64,000 nt of DNA from positions 50,407 to 114,406 of the forward strand of contig SHWB01000005.1 of NCBI GenBank assembly GCA_009691025.1. Reading direction: 5' to 3'. The position numbers were made by a program, and so were the translations under genes. This stretch comes from Alphaproteobacteria bacterium (GTDB lineage: Bacteria; Pseudomonadota; Alphaproteobacteria; UBA6615). The notes below the pieces were generated by a model. That model made no database searches and was not told the origin of the DNA. It saw nothing but the letters and a program-made list of their open reading frames with translations. Shown in pieces: positions 56,967 through 64,000 of this stretch (positions are counted from its first letter, which is position 1; the number at the start of each line of letters is the position of its first letter).

Positions 56967-58049
56967 TCAGATCCGCGCCAGTACCTTGATGCCCATCAGG
57001 CGAGCGGCATTGGCGCCGCACACCAGCGCACGGTCCGGCTCCGACAGGCCCTTTACCGATTCGACATGCCCGACGGGGTCTGTCTCCGCCATGTCGTAAG
57101 GATAGTCGGTACCAAGCAGGATGCGGTCGGTGCCCCAGGACTCGATCAGGTGGCGCAACTGCAGCTCGGTGAACACCACCGTGTCGAAATGCAGCTTCTT
57201 CAGGTAGTGCGACGGCGGGTGCGGCAGCTTGCCGTGCACATCCTCGCGCGTCGGGTAGGGGTGGTCGAAGCGTCCCCAGTAGGCCGGCGCATAGCCGCCG
57301 CCATGGGCGATGCACACTTTCAGGCCCGGGAAGCGTTCGAGATAGCCGTCGAAGATGAGATGGCCGACGGCCAGCGCAGATTCCAGCGGGTGGCCGATCA
57401 GGTTGGTGAAGTAATGGTCGCGCATGCGGTTGCCCTCCGACGTGCCGGCGGGGTGCACGAAGACCATCATGTCGAGTTCCTCGACGCGGGCGAAGAACCG
57501 GTCCAGTCCGCAGCGCGTCAGCTCCTTGCCGTTGACGTTTGTCGAGATTTCGACACCATGCATGCCGTGCTGCTTGTGGCAGCGCTCCAGCTCGGCGATT
57601 GCCTCGTTGCAGTTCTGCAGCGGCACGATGCACATCGGTGCGAAGCGGTCCGGGTGCTTTGCCGCTATCTCGCCGATGCGGTCGTTGACGTGGCGCGTGA
57701 TGTCGCGCGAGATGCCGGTATCGACCCAGTAATTGTAGTGGAACGGAGAGGGCGAGATGGCCTGGATGTCGATGCCCTGCGAGTCCATATCCGCGAGCCT
57801 GATGTCGATTTGCGACAGTTGCGGCATCCTGTCGATGTTCTGCTTGACGTTGATGCGGTTGGTCAGGTCGTTGGAGAAAACTCGGCCAACATCGCCGCCG
57901 ACGGCGCCGGAGGCTTTCAGCATCTCATCGGCCGAGGGCACATGGACATGGCAATGGATGTCGACCGTCAGGCGCTTGCCGCGTCGGTTGACGGCCGCGC
58001 GGTGGCCGTGGTCGGCCGCCGGCGCATGCGGTGCGCAGGTATAGAACAT
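56967..58049 (-). CDS. Amidohydrolase family 2 protein (ACMSD-like)
   Basis: The 360-residue TIM-barrel enzyme has the first metal motif as VDIHCHVHVP (H-x-H), then MDSQGIDIQAISPSP, MVFVHPAGTSEG and KVCIAHGGGYAPAYWGR, whose His is a metal ligand. The late Asp is in RILLGTDYPYDM. The ACMSD/gamma-resorcylate-decarboxylase group decarboxylates or hydrolyses aromatic or enoate acids without redox chemistry. The start at 58049 is preceded by GGGAGAGAGACGCC. It fits a catabolic pathway with the acyl-CoA ligase and cyclase-type genes upstream. Confidence 0.87.
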   Translation of the reverse strand: MFYTCAPHAPAADHGHRAAVNRRGKRLTVDIHCHVHVPSADEMLKASGAVGGDVGRVFSNDLTNRINVKQNIDRMPQLSQIDIRLADMDSQGIDIQAISPSPFHYNYWVDTGISRDITRHVNDRIGEIAAKHPDRFAPMCIVPLQNCNEAIAELERCHKQHGMHGVEISTNVNGKELTRCGLDRFFARVEELDMMVFVHPAGTSEGNRMRDHYFTNLIGHPLESALAVGHLIFDGYLERFPGLKVCIAHGGGYAPAYWGRFDHPYPTREDVHGKLPHPPSHYLKKLHFDTVVFTELQLRHLIESWGTDRILLGTDYPYDMAETDPVGHVESVKGLSEPDRALVCGANAARLMGIKVLARI

Positions 58050-58365
58050 GGCGTCTCTCTCCCGTTTCTTTCAGGCGACGTGCTCCGCGCCGAGGGCGCT
58101 GCGAGACAGAGGTCGATGGCATGGCGCCTGCGTACGGCCGGTCTGCCGAGCCGCGGCGACATCGGCGAAGGCGCTCACGGTACGGGAGCCGGCCTGCCGG
58201 CCGCGACCGTCACTGCCCCTGTCGGGATGCGGAGCGAGACTAGCATGCGCCTGCAGCCATGACGAAGCCGGGATGGCGTCATGCGTGGGGCTGGCCGTTG
58301 CGGTATGGCGCGGATGCGGGGCTCGGGTAAGAATGGGCAGGTTGGGCGCAAGGGGCGAGGAGGCG
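58050..58365. other. Intergenic region between two divergent genes
   Basis: These 316 bases separate the ACMSD-like gene (-) from the oxygenase gene (+). Open frames exist but none has coding character. Any promoters for the two genes must lie here, yet no clear -35/-10 or sigma-54 match was recognised. Confidence 0.4.
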
Positions 58366-59358
58366 ATGGGCCGGAGCGAAGTGTCACTGGCGGTATCGGG
58401 AGAGGCGCCAGTCATCGATGTCGGGCCGCTGCTGGCCGGCAAGGAGGGCGCCCTCTATGACGTGGCGCGGCGGCTGTTGCGTGCCTGCACCGAGGTCGGC
58501 TTCTTCTATGTCGTCAACCACGGCCTCGACGAGCGCCTGATCGCCACGTCGTTCGATGCCTCGCTCGAGTTGTTCGCGCTGCCAGCCGAGGCCAAGCAGC
58601 GCGTACGCATGAACGTCCATCAGTGCGGCTGGCAGCCGGCCAATGCGGCCGTCAACACCCAGGCCCTCGACGGCCCGGCCAAGCCGCAGGCCAACGAGGC
58701 GTTCAAGTTCACCTACGATTTGCCGCCGGGACACCCCGACTATCGCGGCGAGACGCGCTTCATCGGCCACAATCAGTGGCCGGACGGTTTGTCGGAGCCG
58801 TCGCGGCAGGCGCTGCAGCGCTACCTTGTCGCCTTCGACGTCTTCGGCAAGCGGCTGCTGTCGCCGATTGCCGTGGCGCTCGGCCTGCCGCCGCAGTGGT
58901 TCGACCCCTTCTTCGTCAACAGCAGTTCCGTCGTCCGTTGCGCCTGGTATCCCGTGATGCCGGTGGAGGAAGGCCAGCTCGGCATCGGTGGCCACACCGA
59001 CATGTCGTTCCTGACGATGATTCCTCAGGCAACGGCACCCGGGTTGCAGGTCCTCACCCGCGATGGCGACTGGGTGGACCAGCCGGAAGTGCCCGGCGGC
59101 ATCATTGTCAATACCGGCATCGCGCTGCGGCGCTGGAGCAACGACCGGCTGATCGCCACGCCCCACCGCGTGCTGGCGTCGCGCAAGGTCGAGCGCTACT
59201 CCAACATCTTCTTCTTCTACCCGGCGGTCGACGCGAAGATCGAATGCCAGTGCGCGCCTGGCACCCGGCCAGTGCATCCGCCGATCAGCTTCAGCGAGCA
59301 CCACGCCTGGTACGCAGCCGCCAACTTTGCCTACGCGGAACGCAGCGCGGCCGAGTGA
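58366..59358 (+). CDS. Isopenicillin N synthase-like 2OG/Fe(II) oxygenase (paralogue B)
   Basis: The 330-residue enzyme has the N-terminal APVIDVGPLLAGKEGAL and EVGFFYVVNHGLDERL. Iron ligands lie in GIGGHTDMSFLTMIPQ (H-x-D) and in IATPHRVLASRKVERYSN, which contains the distal His and the R-x-S motif. The ATG at 58366 follows CGAGGAGGCG. It shares the D-V-G-P-x-L-A start and overall order with paralogue A at 40456 but is clearly divergent. It is probably a dioxygenase of a small hydrophobic acid or alkaloid-like substrate; not assignable. Confidence 0.86.
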   Translation: MGRSEVSLAVSGEAPVIDVGPLLAGKEGALYDVARRLLRACTEVGFFYVVNHGLDERLIATSFDASLELFALPAEAKQRVRMNVHQCGWQPANAAVNTQALDGPAKPQANEAFKFTYDLPPGHPDYRGETRFIGHNQWPDGLSEPSRQALQRYLVAFDVFGKRLLSPIAVALGLPPQWFDPFFVNSSSVVRCAWYPVMPVEEGQLGIGGHTDMSFLTMIPQATAPGLQVLTRDGDWVDQPEVPGGIIVNTGIALRRWSNDRLIATPHRVLASRKVERYSNIFFFYPAVDAKIECQCAPGTRPVHPPISFSEHHAWYAAANFAYAERSAAE

Positions 59359-59480
59359 CGGGCGAGGCGGCCCGTCGGTCCGTGATGGTGAAGATCGAGC
59401 GGCCGATCCTCGCGGGTCTCGGCACGGGGCACTAGTAGCGGGACGTCCCCGCTGTCACGGGGACGGCCTGCGTCGGGGCA

Positions 59481-60473
59481 TCAGACCTCGACCGGCTGGC
59501 CGCTCGCCGCCGAGCGGGCGATCGCCTCGTGGATGGCCGCCGTGTGGGCCATTTCCTCAGGCGTGAACAGATAGATTTCCTTGCCCTCGCAGGCGGCAGC
59601 GAAATTCTCGTCGTTGGCGCGCACCTGGTCGAGCACGCTAGACTTCGGCAACGTCACCGTCTCGGCCTTGCCGCCGCCATCTTCCACCCGACCGGCGCCA
59701 AAGCAGCGTGTCAGCTCGTTGGTGTCCATCCAGCCCTGTGCACGCGCCCAGCCCCGCGATCCCATGACGTTCAGATAGAAGGTGGCCGGCGTCGTCATCA
59801 AATTGGCGAGGTAGCCTGTACAACCGGACTGGAAGGCGACCAGCACGGATCCGCAATCGGCCGGCAGGATGTGCGAGGTGGTCTGCCCGTACAGGCGCTT
59901 CATCGGTCCGGCGAACCAGCACATGATGTCGATGATATGGGCGCCAAAATGCACGATGCCGCCGGTCGGGGCTTCCTCTGCAGCGCGCCGCCACCCCTCG
60001 ATGCCGATCTGGCCCTGGTGGCTGAGATTGCCTTCGATGTGGTGGATGTCGCCGAGCTCGCCGGCGTCGATCATGCGCTTCATCTCGCGCACGACGGGGC
60101 TGTAGCGGTAATTGTGGCCGATGCCCAGCGTGAGGCCGGCCTTCTTCGTCGCCGCTATGGCGCGCAGGCCCTCCGCCTTGTGCAGCGAGAACGGCTTCTC
60201 CGTCAGCACATGCTTGCCAGCCGCCGATGCCGCGACGATCTGGTCGACATGCTGCGAATGCGGCGTGACCAGCACGACGGCGTCGACCGCCTTGTCGGCA
60301 AGGACCTTGTCCAGGCTGTCGGTGAGGACGAGACCGTGCTCGTCGCTGAACGCACGCACCTTGTCGGGGGCGATGTCGACGGCGTGGGTGAATTTGATCT
60401 TGTTCGACCCCGCGGTGGCACGGACGTGGTTCTGGCCCCACCAGCCTAGGCCGACAATGGCTGCACGGATCAT
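59481..60473 (-). CDS. Gfo/Idh/MocA family oxidoreductase (second copy)
   Basis: The 330-residue enzyme has AAIVGLGWWGQNHVRATAG, VDAVVLVTPHSQHVDQI, the E-K-P-F signature, GLTLGIGHNYRYSPVVREM, and GGIVHFGAHIIDIMCWFAGP with the H-x-x-D catalytic pair. It is a relative of the gene at 15539, with the same G-W-W-G start and C-terminal E-A-I-x-x-S-A-A-S-G-x-P-V-E. The start MIRAA at 60473 is preferred over upstream Met codons because of the family N-terminus. Substrate unknown. Confidence 0.85.
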   Translation of the reverse strand: MIRAAIVGLGWWGQNHVRATAGSNKIKFTHAVDIAPDKVRAFSDEHGLVLTDSLDKVLADKAVDAVVLVTPHSQHVDQIVAASAAGKHVLTEKPFSLHKAEGLRAIAATKKAGLTLGIGHNYRYSPVVREMKRMIDAGELGDIHHIEGNLSHQGQIGIEGWRRAAEEAPTGGIVHFGAHIIDIMCWFAGPMKRLYGQTTSHILPADCGSVLVAFQSGCTGYLANLMTTPATFYLNVMGSRGWARAQGWMDTNELTRCFGAGRVEDGGGKAETVTLPKSSVLDQVRANDENFAAACEGKEIYLFTPEEMAHTAAIHEAIARSAASGQPVEV

Positions 60474-60759
60474 CGCTCGCTTCTCCGCCTGGCTGCGCCC
60501 GGTCTGGCGGCTTCTCCTGGCCATCCGGCGCATCGAACGCGCTGTTCGCCGTCACACTAGTGAAAACCGGCGCGGTGGCAAGACTGCTAACGGTGCCTGG
60601 GGACGACGCCTCGGCGGGGCTCCCATGTCGAATTGTCACGCGATACTGGAGGGAATCGGCTCGGCCGCCTGTTGCCCATGAATGACATCGAGACAACCGG
60701 CCAGCACGAGACGGTCGCGTGGAAAGGAAGGGCGGCCGGTCGGCGAGGGCAGGCCCAGC

Positions 60760-60834
60760 TGGTGCCGCCGGAGTGAATTGAACACTCGACCCCACCCTTA
60801 CCAAGGGTGTGCTCTACCACTGAGCTACGGCGGC
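60760..60834 (-). tRNA. tRNA-Thr (anticodon GGT)
   Basis: A complete cloverleaf with acceptor GCCGCCG/CGGCGGC, D arm AGCTCAGTGGTAGAGC, anticodon stem CACCC/GGGTG with loop TTGGTAA, T arm with GTTCAATTC, discriminator A and encoded CCA. Length is 75 bases. It reads ACC codons. Confidence 0.95.
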
Positions 60835-60991
60835 TCCCGCTACGGGCGGCGCCTTATGCCACGCAGGGCCAGCACGGGCAAGGCGAAGGCAGCCGGCGGG
60901 GCAGGCGGGACGGCGGGCGATCGCCGGTTGCCGGTCGCGCCCCTCGCTGGCATCGTGGCAGGATCGGAACCTGCGGAGGGGGCATTGACGC

Positions 60992-61357
60992 GTGTTCGAA
61001 AGCTTGCGCCTCGACATCGAACGCCATCGTTAGCGGCCGTTCCTCGAAGCGGCGATGGCGGTCTGCGCCTTCGTCGCCATGGACGATGGCGCTGTGTCGT
61101 TCTCCGAGCGGGCGCGCATGGATGCCGTGCTCGAAGGCGTGAGCCGGCTGGCCCTGTTCGACCAGCATGACGGTGTCGAGATGTTCAACAATCATGTCGA
61201 AGCCTTCGGCCGCGACGCTGTGGCGGCGCGGGCCTAGGCGATGGAGATCGCGAGACGTGGCGCGGCCGATCCGGCGACGGCCGAGCTGCTGGTGCGCATC
61301 GCAGTGGCCATCGGCCATGCCGACGGTGCCTACTCGGCCGAGGAGCGGGCCGCCTGA
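60992..61357 (+). pseudogene. TerB-like (tellurite-resistance TerB) protein, two in-frame TAG codons
   Basis: The frame from GTG 60992 reads VFESLRLDIERHR, then TAG (61031-61033), RPFLEAAMAVCAFVAMDDGAV, an E-R-A-R-M-D-A-V-L-E helix, FNNHVEAFGRDAVAARA, then TAG (61235-61237). It ends with AMEIARRGAADPATAELLVRIA, GHADGAYSAEERAA and TGA (61355-61357). The two D-G-x-(V/Y)-S-x-x-E-R units are the acidic helical repeats of TerB. At the first stop relatives have Asp or Glu; the second is less certain. The family is cytosolic, possibly metal-sensing. It lies upstream of ridA. Confidence 0.65.
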
Positions 61358-61455
61358 TGCCGGAGCAGGCGACCCTCGCGGAACGCCGCCGGACATGGCA
61401 GGCTCCCGCTCTGCCGCCCCGTCCGAAGGGACGGCCATTCGAGGGAGAGTACGCC

Positions 61456-61845
61456 ATGAATCGTGCCCATAACCCGGCCGGCATGCCGCCGGCGGCGAGC
61501 CGCTATAGCCAGGCCATTGAGGTCGAAACCGGCGCTCGGCTGATGGTCGTCTCCGGCCAGGTCGGCAACGACCCCGCCGGCAAGGTGGCGCTGGGCATCG
61601 AGGCGCAGTGCGAACTAGCCTTCCGCAACATCGAGACAGCGCTGGCGGCCAGCGGCATGACGCTGGCCGACGTCATCCGTTTCAATTCCTACGTCACCGA
61701 TCCGCGCTACATCGCGACCTTCCGCCAGGTGCGCGACCGCGTGGTCAAGGCCGACCCGCCGGCCACCTCGACGCTGGTCGTCGTCGCCGGGCTCGCCGGC
61801 CCCGACATGCTGGTCGAGATCGAGGCCATCGCGGCGAAGAAATGA
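61456..61845 (+). CDS. ridA: RidA family (enamine/imine deaminase) protein
   Basis: RidA hydrolyses reactive 2-aminoacrylate-type imines. The 129-residue protein has SGQVGNDPAGKVALGIEAQC, FRNIETALAASGMTLADVIRFNSYVTDPRY, which includes the active-site Arg, and ATSTLVVVAGLAGPDMLVEIEAIAA. The ATG at 61456 is chosen because GAGGGAGAGTACGCC lies just ahead; an in-frame extension to 61357 overlaps the TerB-like stop and lacks family resemblance. The next small gene starts inside its stop (AATGA). Confidence 0.9.
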   Translation: MNRAHNPAGMPPAASRYSQAIEVETGARLMVVSGQVGNDPAGKVALGIEAQCELAFRNIETALAASGMTLADVIRFNSYVTDPRYIATFRQVRDRVVKADPPATSTLVVVAGLAGPDMLVEIEAIAAKK

Positions 61846-62030
61846 GCGACGGGGCGGACGATACGCCATCTGCCCGCCGCCGGCCGGCGGCCTCGCGCGC
61901 CGAGCGCGAAGCCCGCACCGCGGCGGCGCTACGGGAGAATTTGCGCCGCCGCAAGGCGCAGGAACGGGCGCGGGATGGCGAAGAGCCTTCCCGCCCCCCG
62001 GCGCCGGACGATACGGCCGAAGGCGGCTAG
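61842..62030 (+). CDS. Small basic hypothetical protein, 62 residues
   Basis: It starts at ATG 61842, overlapping the ridA stop, and ends in TAG 62028-62030. The product is highly charged (MSDGADDTPSARRRPAASRA and then ALRENLRRRKAQERAR). It resembles short alphaproteobacterial proteins with a conserved A-A-L-R-x-N-L-x-R-R-K-x-Q helix that follow RidA-like or murA-dcd loci. Its last four bases are shared, as CTAG, with the stop of the convergent PAP2 gene. Role unknown, possibly nucleic-acid or ribosome associated. Confidence 0.6.
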   Translation: MSDGADDTPSARRRPAASRAEREARTAAALRENLRRRKAQERARDGEEPSRPPAPDDTAEGG

Positions 62031-62782
62031 AGGCGGGTCGAAGCGGCCCGGAGGCGCTGCCCCGGCCCGTCCAGCCAGGCCCAGCGCCAGCGCGCGACGA
62101 GGGCGCGCACGCGGAGGACGACGAGCAGCGAGATCAGCGCAGCGAACACAGCATCGCTGGGAAAATGCTTGCCCACGCCCATGCGCATGATTGCGACGAA
62201 CAGCCCCCAGACGGCCCACAGCATGAACCATGGCAAGCGCTTCGCCGCCGGCAGCAGCAGCACGAAGGCAATGAGGGCGGCGGCGAAGGCCACGTCGCCC
62301 GAGTAGAAGGAACAATTCTCGCTGCACGCGCCCGAGATGCGGAACGGCCCGACGAAGGGCAGGTCGCCGCCGAATGGCGGCGTCTCGAAGGGCCGCGCCC
62401 GGCCGAAAACCGGCTTGAACAGCACGTCCGGCAAGACGATGCAGGCCAGCACCAGCGCCGTCAGCACGAAGGCGAAGGCGCGTCGCCCGAAGCCCAGCAC
62501 GGCGCGGCCGCGCAACTCGCCGGCCAGCCATAGCGGGATCGCCGCCAGCGCGGCCCATACGGTGGCGCCGCGCAGGACGCCGTCATAGAGCTTGTCGACC
62601 CAGGTGCTCGACAGCACGAAGCCGTCGACGTCGTGGAACAGGGCGGCGCCGCGCACGTCGAGCGACGGGAACAGGGCGAAGAGCGCCGCGCCCACGACCG
62701 TCGCGACCCCCAGGGCAGCGATCGCGCGCCCGTCCGGGTCGGCCGGCCACCTCATGCCGCCCGTATCGCGCCCTATTGCCAT
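62027..62782 (-). CDS. PAP2-family membrane phosphatase
   Basis: The 251-residue protein has six predicted membrane helices. The tripartite phosphatase motif is visible as K-P-V-F-G-R-A-R-P (C1), S-F-Y-S-G-D (C2) and R-M-G-V-G-K-H-F-P-S-D (C3), so the C3 His nucleophile is present. The C2 His of the usual S-G-H is Asp here. Related alphaproteobacterial enzymes dephosphorylate lipid A, undecaprenyl pyrophosphate or phosphatidate. The ATG at 62782 is used; the Met nine codons later is also possible. A strong hairpin lies just upstream. Confidence 0.8.
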   Translation of the reverse strand: MAIGRDTGGMRWPADPDGRAIAALGVATVVGAALFALFPSLDVRGAALFHDVDGFVLSSTWVDKLYDGVLRGATVWAALAAIPLWLAGELRGRAVLGFGRRAFAFVLTALVLACIVLPDVLFKPVFGRARPFETPPFGGDLPFVGPFRISGACSENCSFYSGDVAFAAALIAFVLLLPAAKRLPWFMLWAVWGLFVAIMRMGVGKHFPSDAVFAALISLLVVLRVRALVARWRWAWLDGPGQRLRAASTRL

Positions 62783-62808
62783 GATCCCCGTGCCTGTCCG
62801 GAACCGCG

Positions 62809-62837
62809 CCGAAGGCCGCCCGCGCGGCGGCCTTCGG
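62809..62837. terminator. Perfect 12-bp hairpin in the PAP2/dcd divergent region
   Basis: CCGAAGGCCGCC and its exact complement surround a 5-base loop. Position 27 bases upstream of the PAP2 start and before the dcd leader makes it an odd place for a terminator. It may insulate the two divergent transcripts or be a leader structure of the PAP2 mRNA. Confidence 0.45.
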
Positions 62838-62976
62838 ACCGGGGCCTTATAGACGGCCGGTGCCGGGCCGACAAGGCGGCTACCGCGGCTACTCCCCAAC
62901 GCCTTGTGGCCGGTTCGGGGCATCGACTACAACGTACTGCGGCGGGCAGGTCCGTCGCCTTGGGGAGCGGCCGAAC

Positions 62977-63531
62977 ATGTCGGTATTGCCCGACAGCTGG
63001 ATCCGGCGCATGTCCGTCGAGCACGGCATGATCGAGCCGTTCGTCGACGGCCAACACCGTGAGGGGGTGATCTCCTACGGCCTGTCGTCTTACGGCTACG
63101 ACGCCCGGGTGTCGCGCGAGTTCAAGATCTTCACCAACATCGACACGGTCACGGTCGACCCCAAGAACTTCACCGACAAGAGCTTCGTCGACCGCGAGAC
63201 CGACGTCTGCACCATCCCGCCCAATTCCTTCGCGCTAGCGCGCACGGTCGAGTACTTCCGCATTCCGCGCGACGTTATGGTGATTTGCCTCGGCAAGTCG
63301 ACCTATGCGCGCTGCGGCATCATCGTCAACGTCACCCCGCTCGAACCAGAATGGGAAGGGCATGTGACGCTGGAGTTCTCCAACACCTCGCCCCTACCGG
63401 CAAAGGTCTATGCAGACGAGGGGGCGTGCCAGTTCCTGTTCCTCAAGGGCGAGGGCCCGCCGGAGGTCTCCTACCGGGATCGCGGCGGCAAGTATATGGG
63501 TCAGCGCGGCGTCACGGTGCCGCGCCTCTAG
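62977..63531 (+). CDS. dcd: dCTP deaminase
   Basis: It makes dUTP from dCTP for thymidylate synthesis. The 184-residue protein begins [20 protein letters not shown] and carries SYGYDARVS, the [11 protein letters not shown] block around the active-site Ser/Arg, then [20 protein letters not shown] with the catalytic Glu, and ends [13 protein letters not shown]. The ATG at 62977 is chosen over upstream in-frame codons because it begins the family consensus. murA follows 69 bases downstream. Confidence 0.95.
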   Translation: MSVLPDSWIRRMSVEHGMIEPFVDGQHREGVISYGLSSYGYDARVSREFKIFTNIDTVTVDPKNFTDKSFVDRETDVCTIPPNSFALARTVEYFRIPRDVMVICLGKSTYARCGIIVNVTPLEPEWEGHVTLEFSNTSPLPAKVYADEGACQFLFLKGEGPPEVSYRDRGGKYMGQRGVTVPRL

Positions 63532-63600
63532 GCGCGCCACCACCGCGCCACAATCGCGGACGACAGTTCAGGCGGCCAGGGGCCGACGGATCGGAACGAC

Positions 63601-64000
63601 ATGGACCGGATGCGCATTCGCGGCGGCAGGCCGATCGAGGGTACCGTCCGCATCGCGGGCGCCAAGAACGCCGCGTTGCCGGTGATGACGGCGGCCTTGC
63701 TGACCGACGAGACGCTGGCGCTGACCAACGTGCCGCATCTCGACGACATCGCCACGCTGGTTCGCCTGCTCGTGCAGCACGGCGTCGAGGTGACGATGGA
63801 CGGCGCCGCCGAGGGCGGCCATGCCGGCCACGCTATGTCGCTGACGGCGCGCACCATCGCCTCGACCGTCGCGCCCTACGAGCTGGTGCGCAAGATGCGC
63901 GCCTCGGTCCTCGTCCTCGGGCCGCTGGTGGCGCGCGAGGGCGAGGCGACGGTGTCGCTGCCCGGTGGCTGCGCCATAGGCTCGCGGCCGGTCGACCTGC
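63601..64000 (+). CDS. murA: UDP-N-acetylglucosamine 1-carboxyvinyltransferase, 5' part (cut by window end)
   Basis: MurA transfers enolpyruvate from PEP to UDP-GlcNAc, the first committed step of peptidoglycan synthesis. The 133 codons present begin [20 protein letters not shown] with Lys22-Asn23 in AGAKNAALP. They include [17 protein letters not shown] and reach the PEP-binding Cys124 in [15 protein letters not shown], a few residues before the window ends. ATG 63601 is preceded by a purine-rich but weak site (CGGAACGAC). Everything visible is consensus. Confidence 0.96.
   Translation, partial: MDRMRIRGGRPIEGTVRIAGAKNAALPVMTAALLTDETLALTNVPHLDDIATLVRLLVQHGVEVTMDGAAEGGHAGHAMSLTARTIASTVAPYELVRKMRASVLVLGPLVAREGEATVSLPGGCAIGSRPVDL

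Noticed and set aside
57968..58365. N-terminal extension of the second IPNS-like oxygenase to 58048
   Set aside because: The extension overlaps the divergent ACMSD-like start, has no family resemblance, and a good ribosome site precedes ATG 58366.

Overview
The window is a GC-rich chromosomal segment. Its gene families, codon habits and housekeeping content (dcd, the 5' part of murA, pyrC, ygfZ, two tRNAs) suggest an alphaproteobacterium, probably Rhodospirillales-like. The exact genus cannot be read from the sequence. Genes are densely packed, with many ATGA/GTGA overlaps. No phage, plasmid, transposase, integrase or CRISPR signal was seen.

Layout. 0-1.4 kb: interrupted Sir2 deacylase and frameshifted uracil-DNA-glycosylase-like gene. 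1.5-2.8 kb (-): small conserved protein and ygfZ. 2.9-8.7 kb (+): three glycosyltransferases, an asparagine-synthetase-type amidotransferase and pyrC. 8.9-9.9 kb (-): broken SGNH hydrolase. 10-15.5 kb (+): tandem duplicated thiolase, an AcuI-type reductase, a broken lipoprotein, a gene-poor 0.8 kb stretch and a TPR protein. 15.5-17.7 kb (-): Gfo/Idh/MocA oxidoreductase and broken MetE-like methyltransferase. 18-28.9 kb (+): a sigma-54 type promoter, then urtABCDE (urea ABC importer) running directly into ureDABCEFG (urease). A cyanuric acid amidohydrolase faces the end of this run, so the stretch reads as a nitrogen-scavenging locus. 30.6 kb: tRNA-Val. 31.7-37.5 kb (-): a nucleotide-sugar cluster (GT2, CDP-glucose 4,6-dehydratase, C-methyltransferase, RfbC-like epimerase, sugar reductase/epimerase, broken UDP-glucuronate decarboxylase).

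37.5-60.5 kb looks like accessory catabolism. It holds three paralogous hydroxyisobutyrate-dehydrogenase-like enzymes, two isopenicillin-N-synthase-like oxygenases, two tandem Bcr/CflA transporters, an amidase, ArsC, a BASS transporter, a cyclase-family hydrolase, a carboxymuconolactone-decarboxylase-like protein, alpha/beta hydrolases, an acyl-CoA synthetase, an ACMSD-like amidohydrolase and a second Gfo/Idh protein. No regulator was recognised. Inside it sits an SxtJ / DUF5989 / carbamoyltransferase trio. 60.8-64 kb returns to core genes: tRNA-Thr, a TerB-like gene, RidA, a PAP2 phosphatase, dcd and murA.

The most striking signal is not a gene. Eight otherwise well-preserved genes carry twelve in-frame stops (eleven TAG, one TAA, no TGA), and wherever the family is familiar the stop replaces a Glu. 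The same C-to-A/G-to-T change seen from the other strand would explain Phe-to-Leu (TTC to TTA) changes in canonical motifs. With the additional single-base frameshifts, this points to a base-level transversion process (damage, read error or true mutation), not a new genetic code, because TAG also ends many intact genes here.
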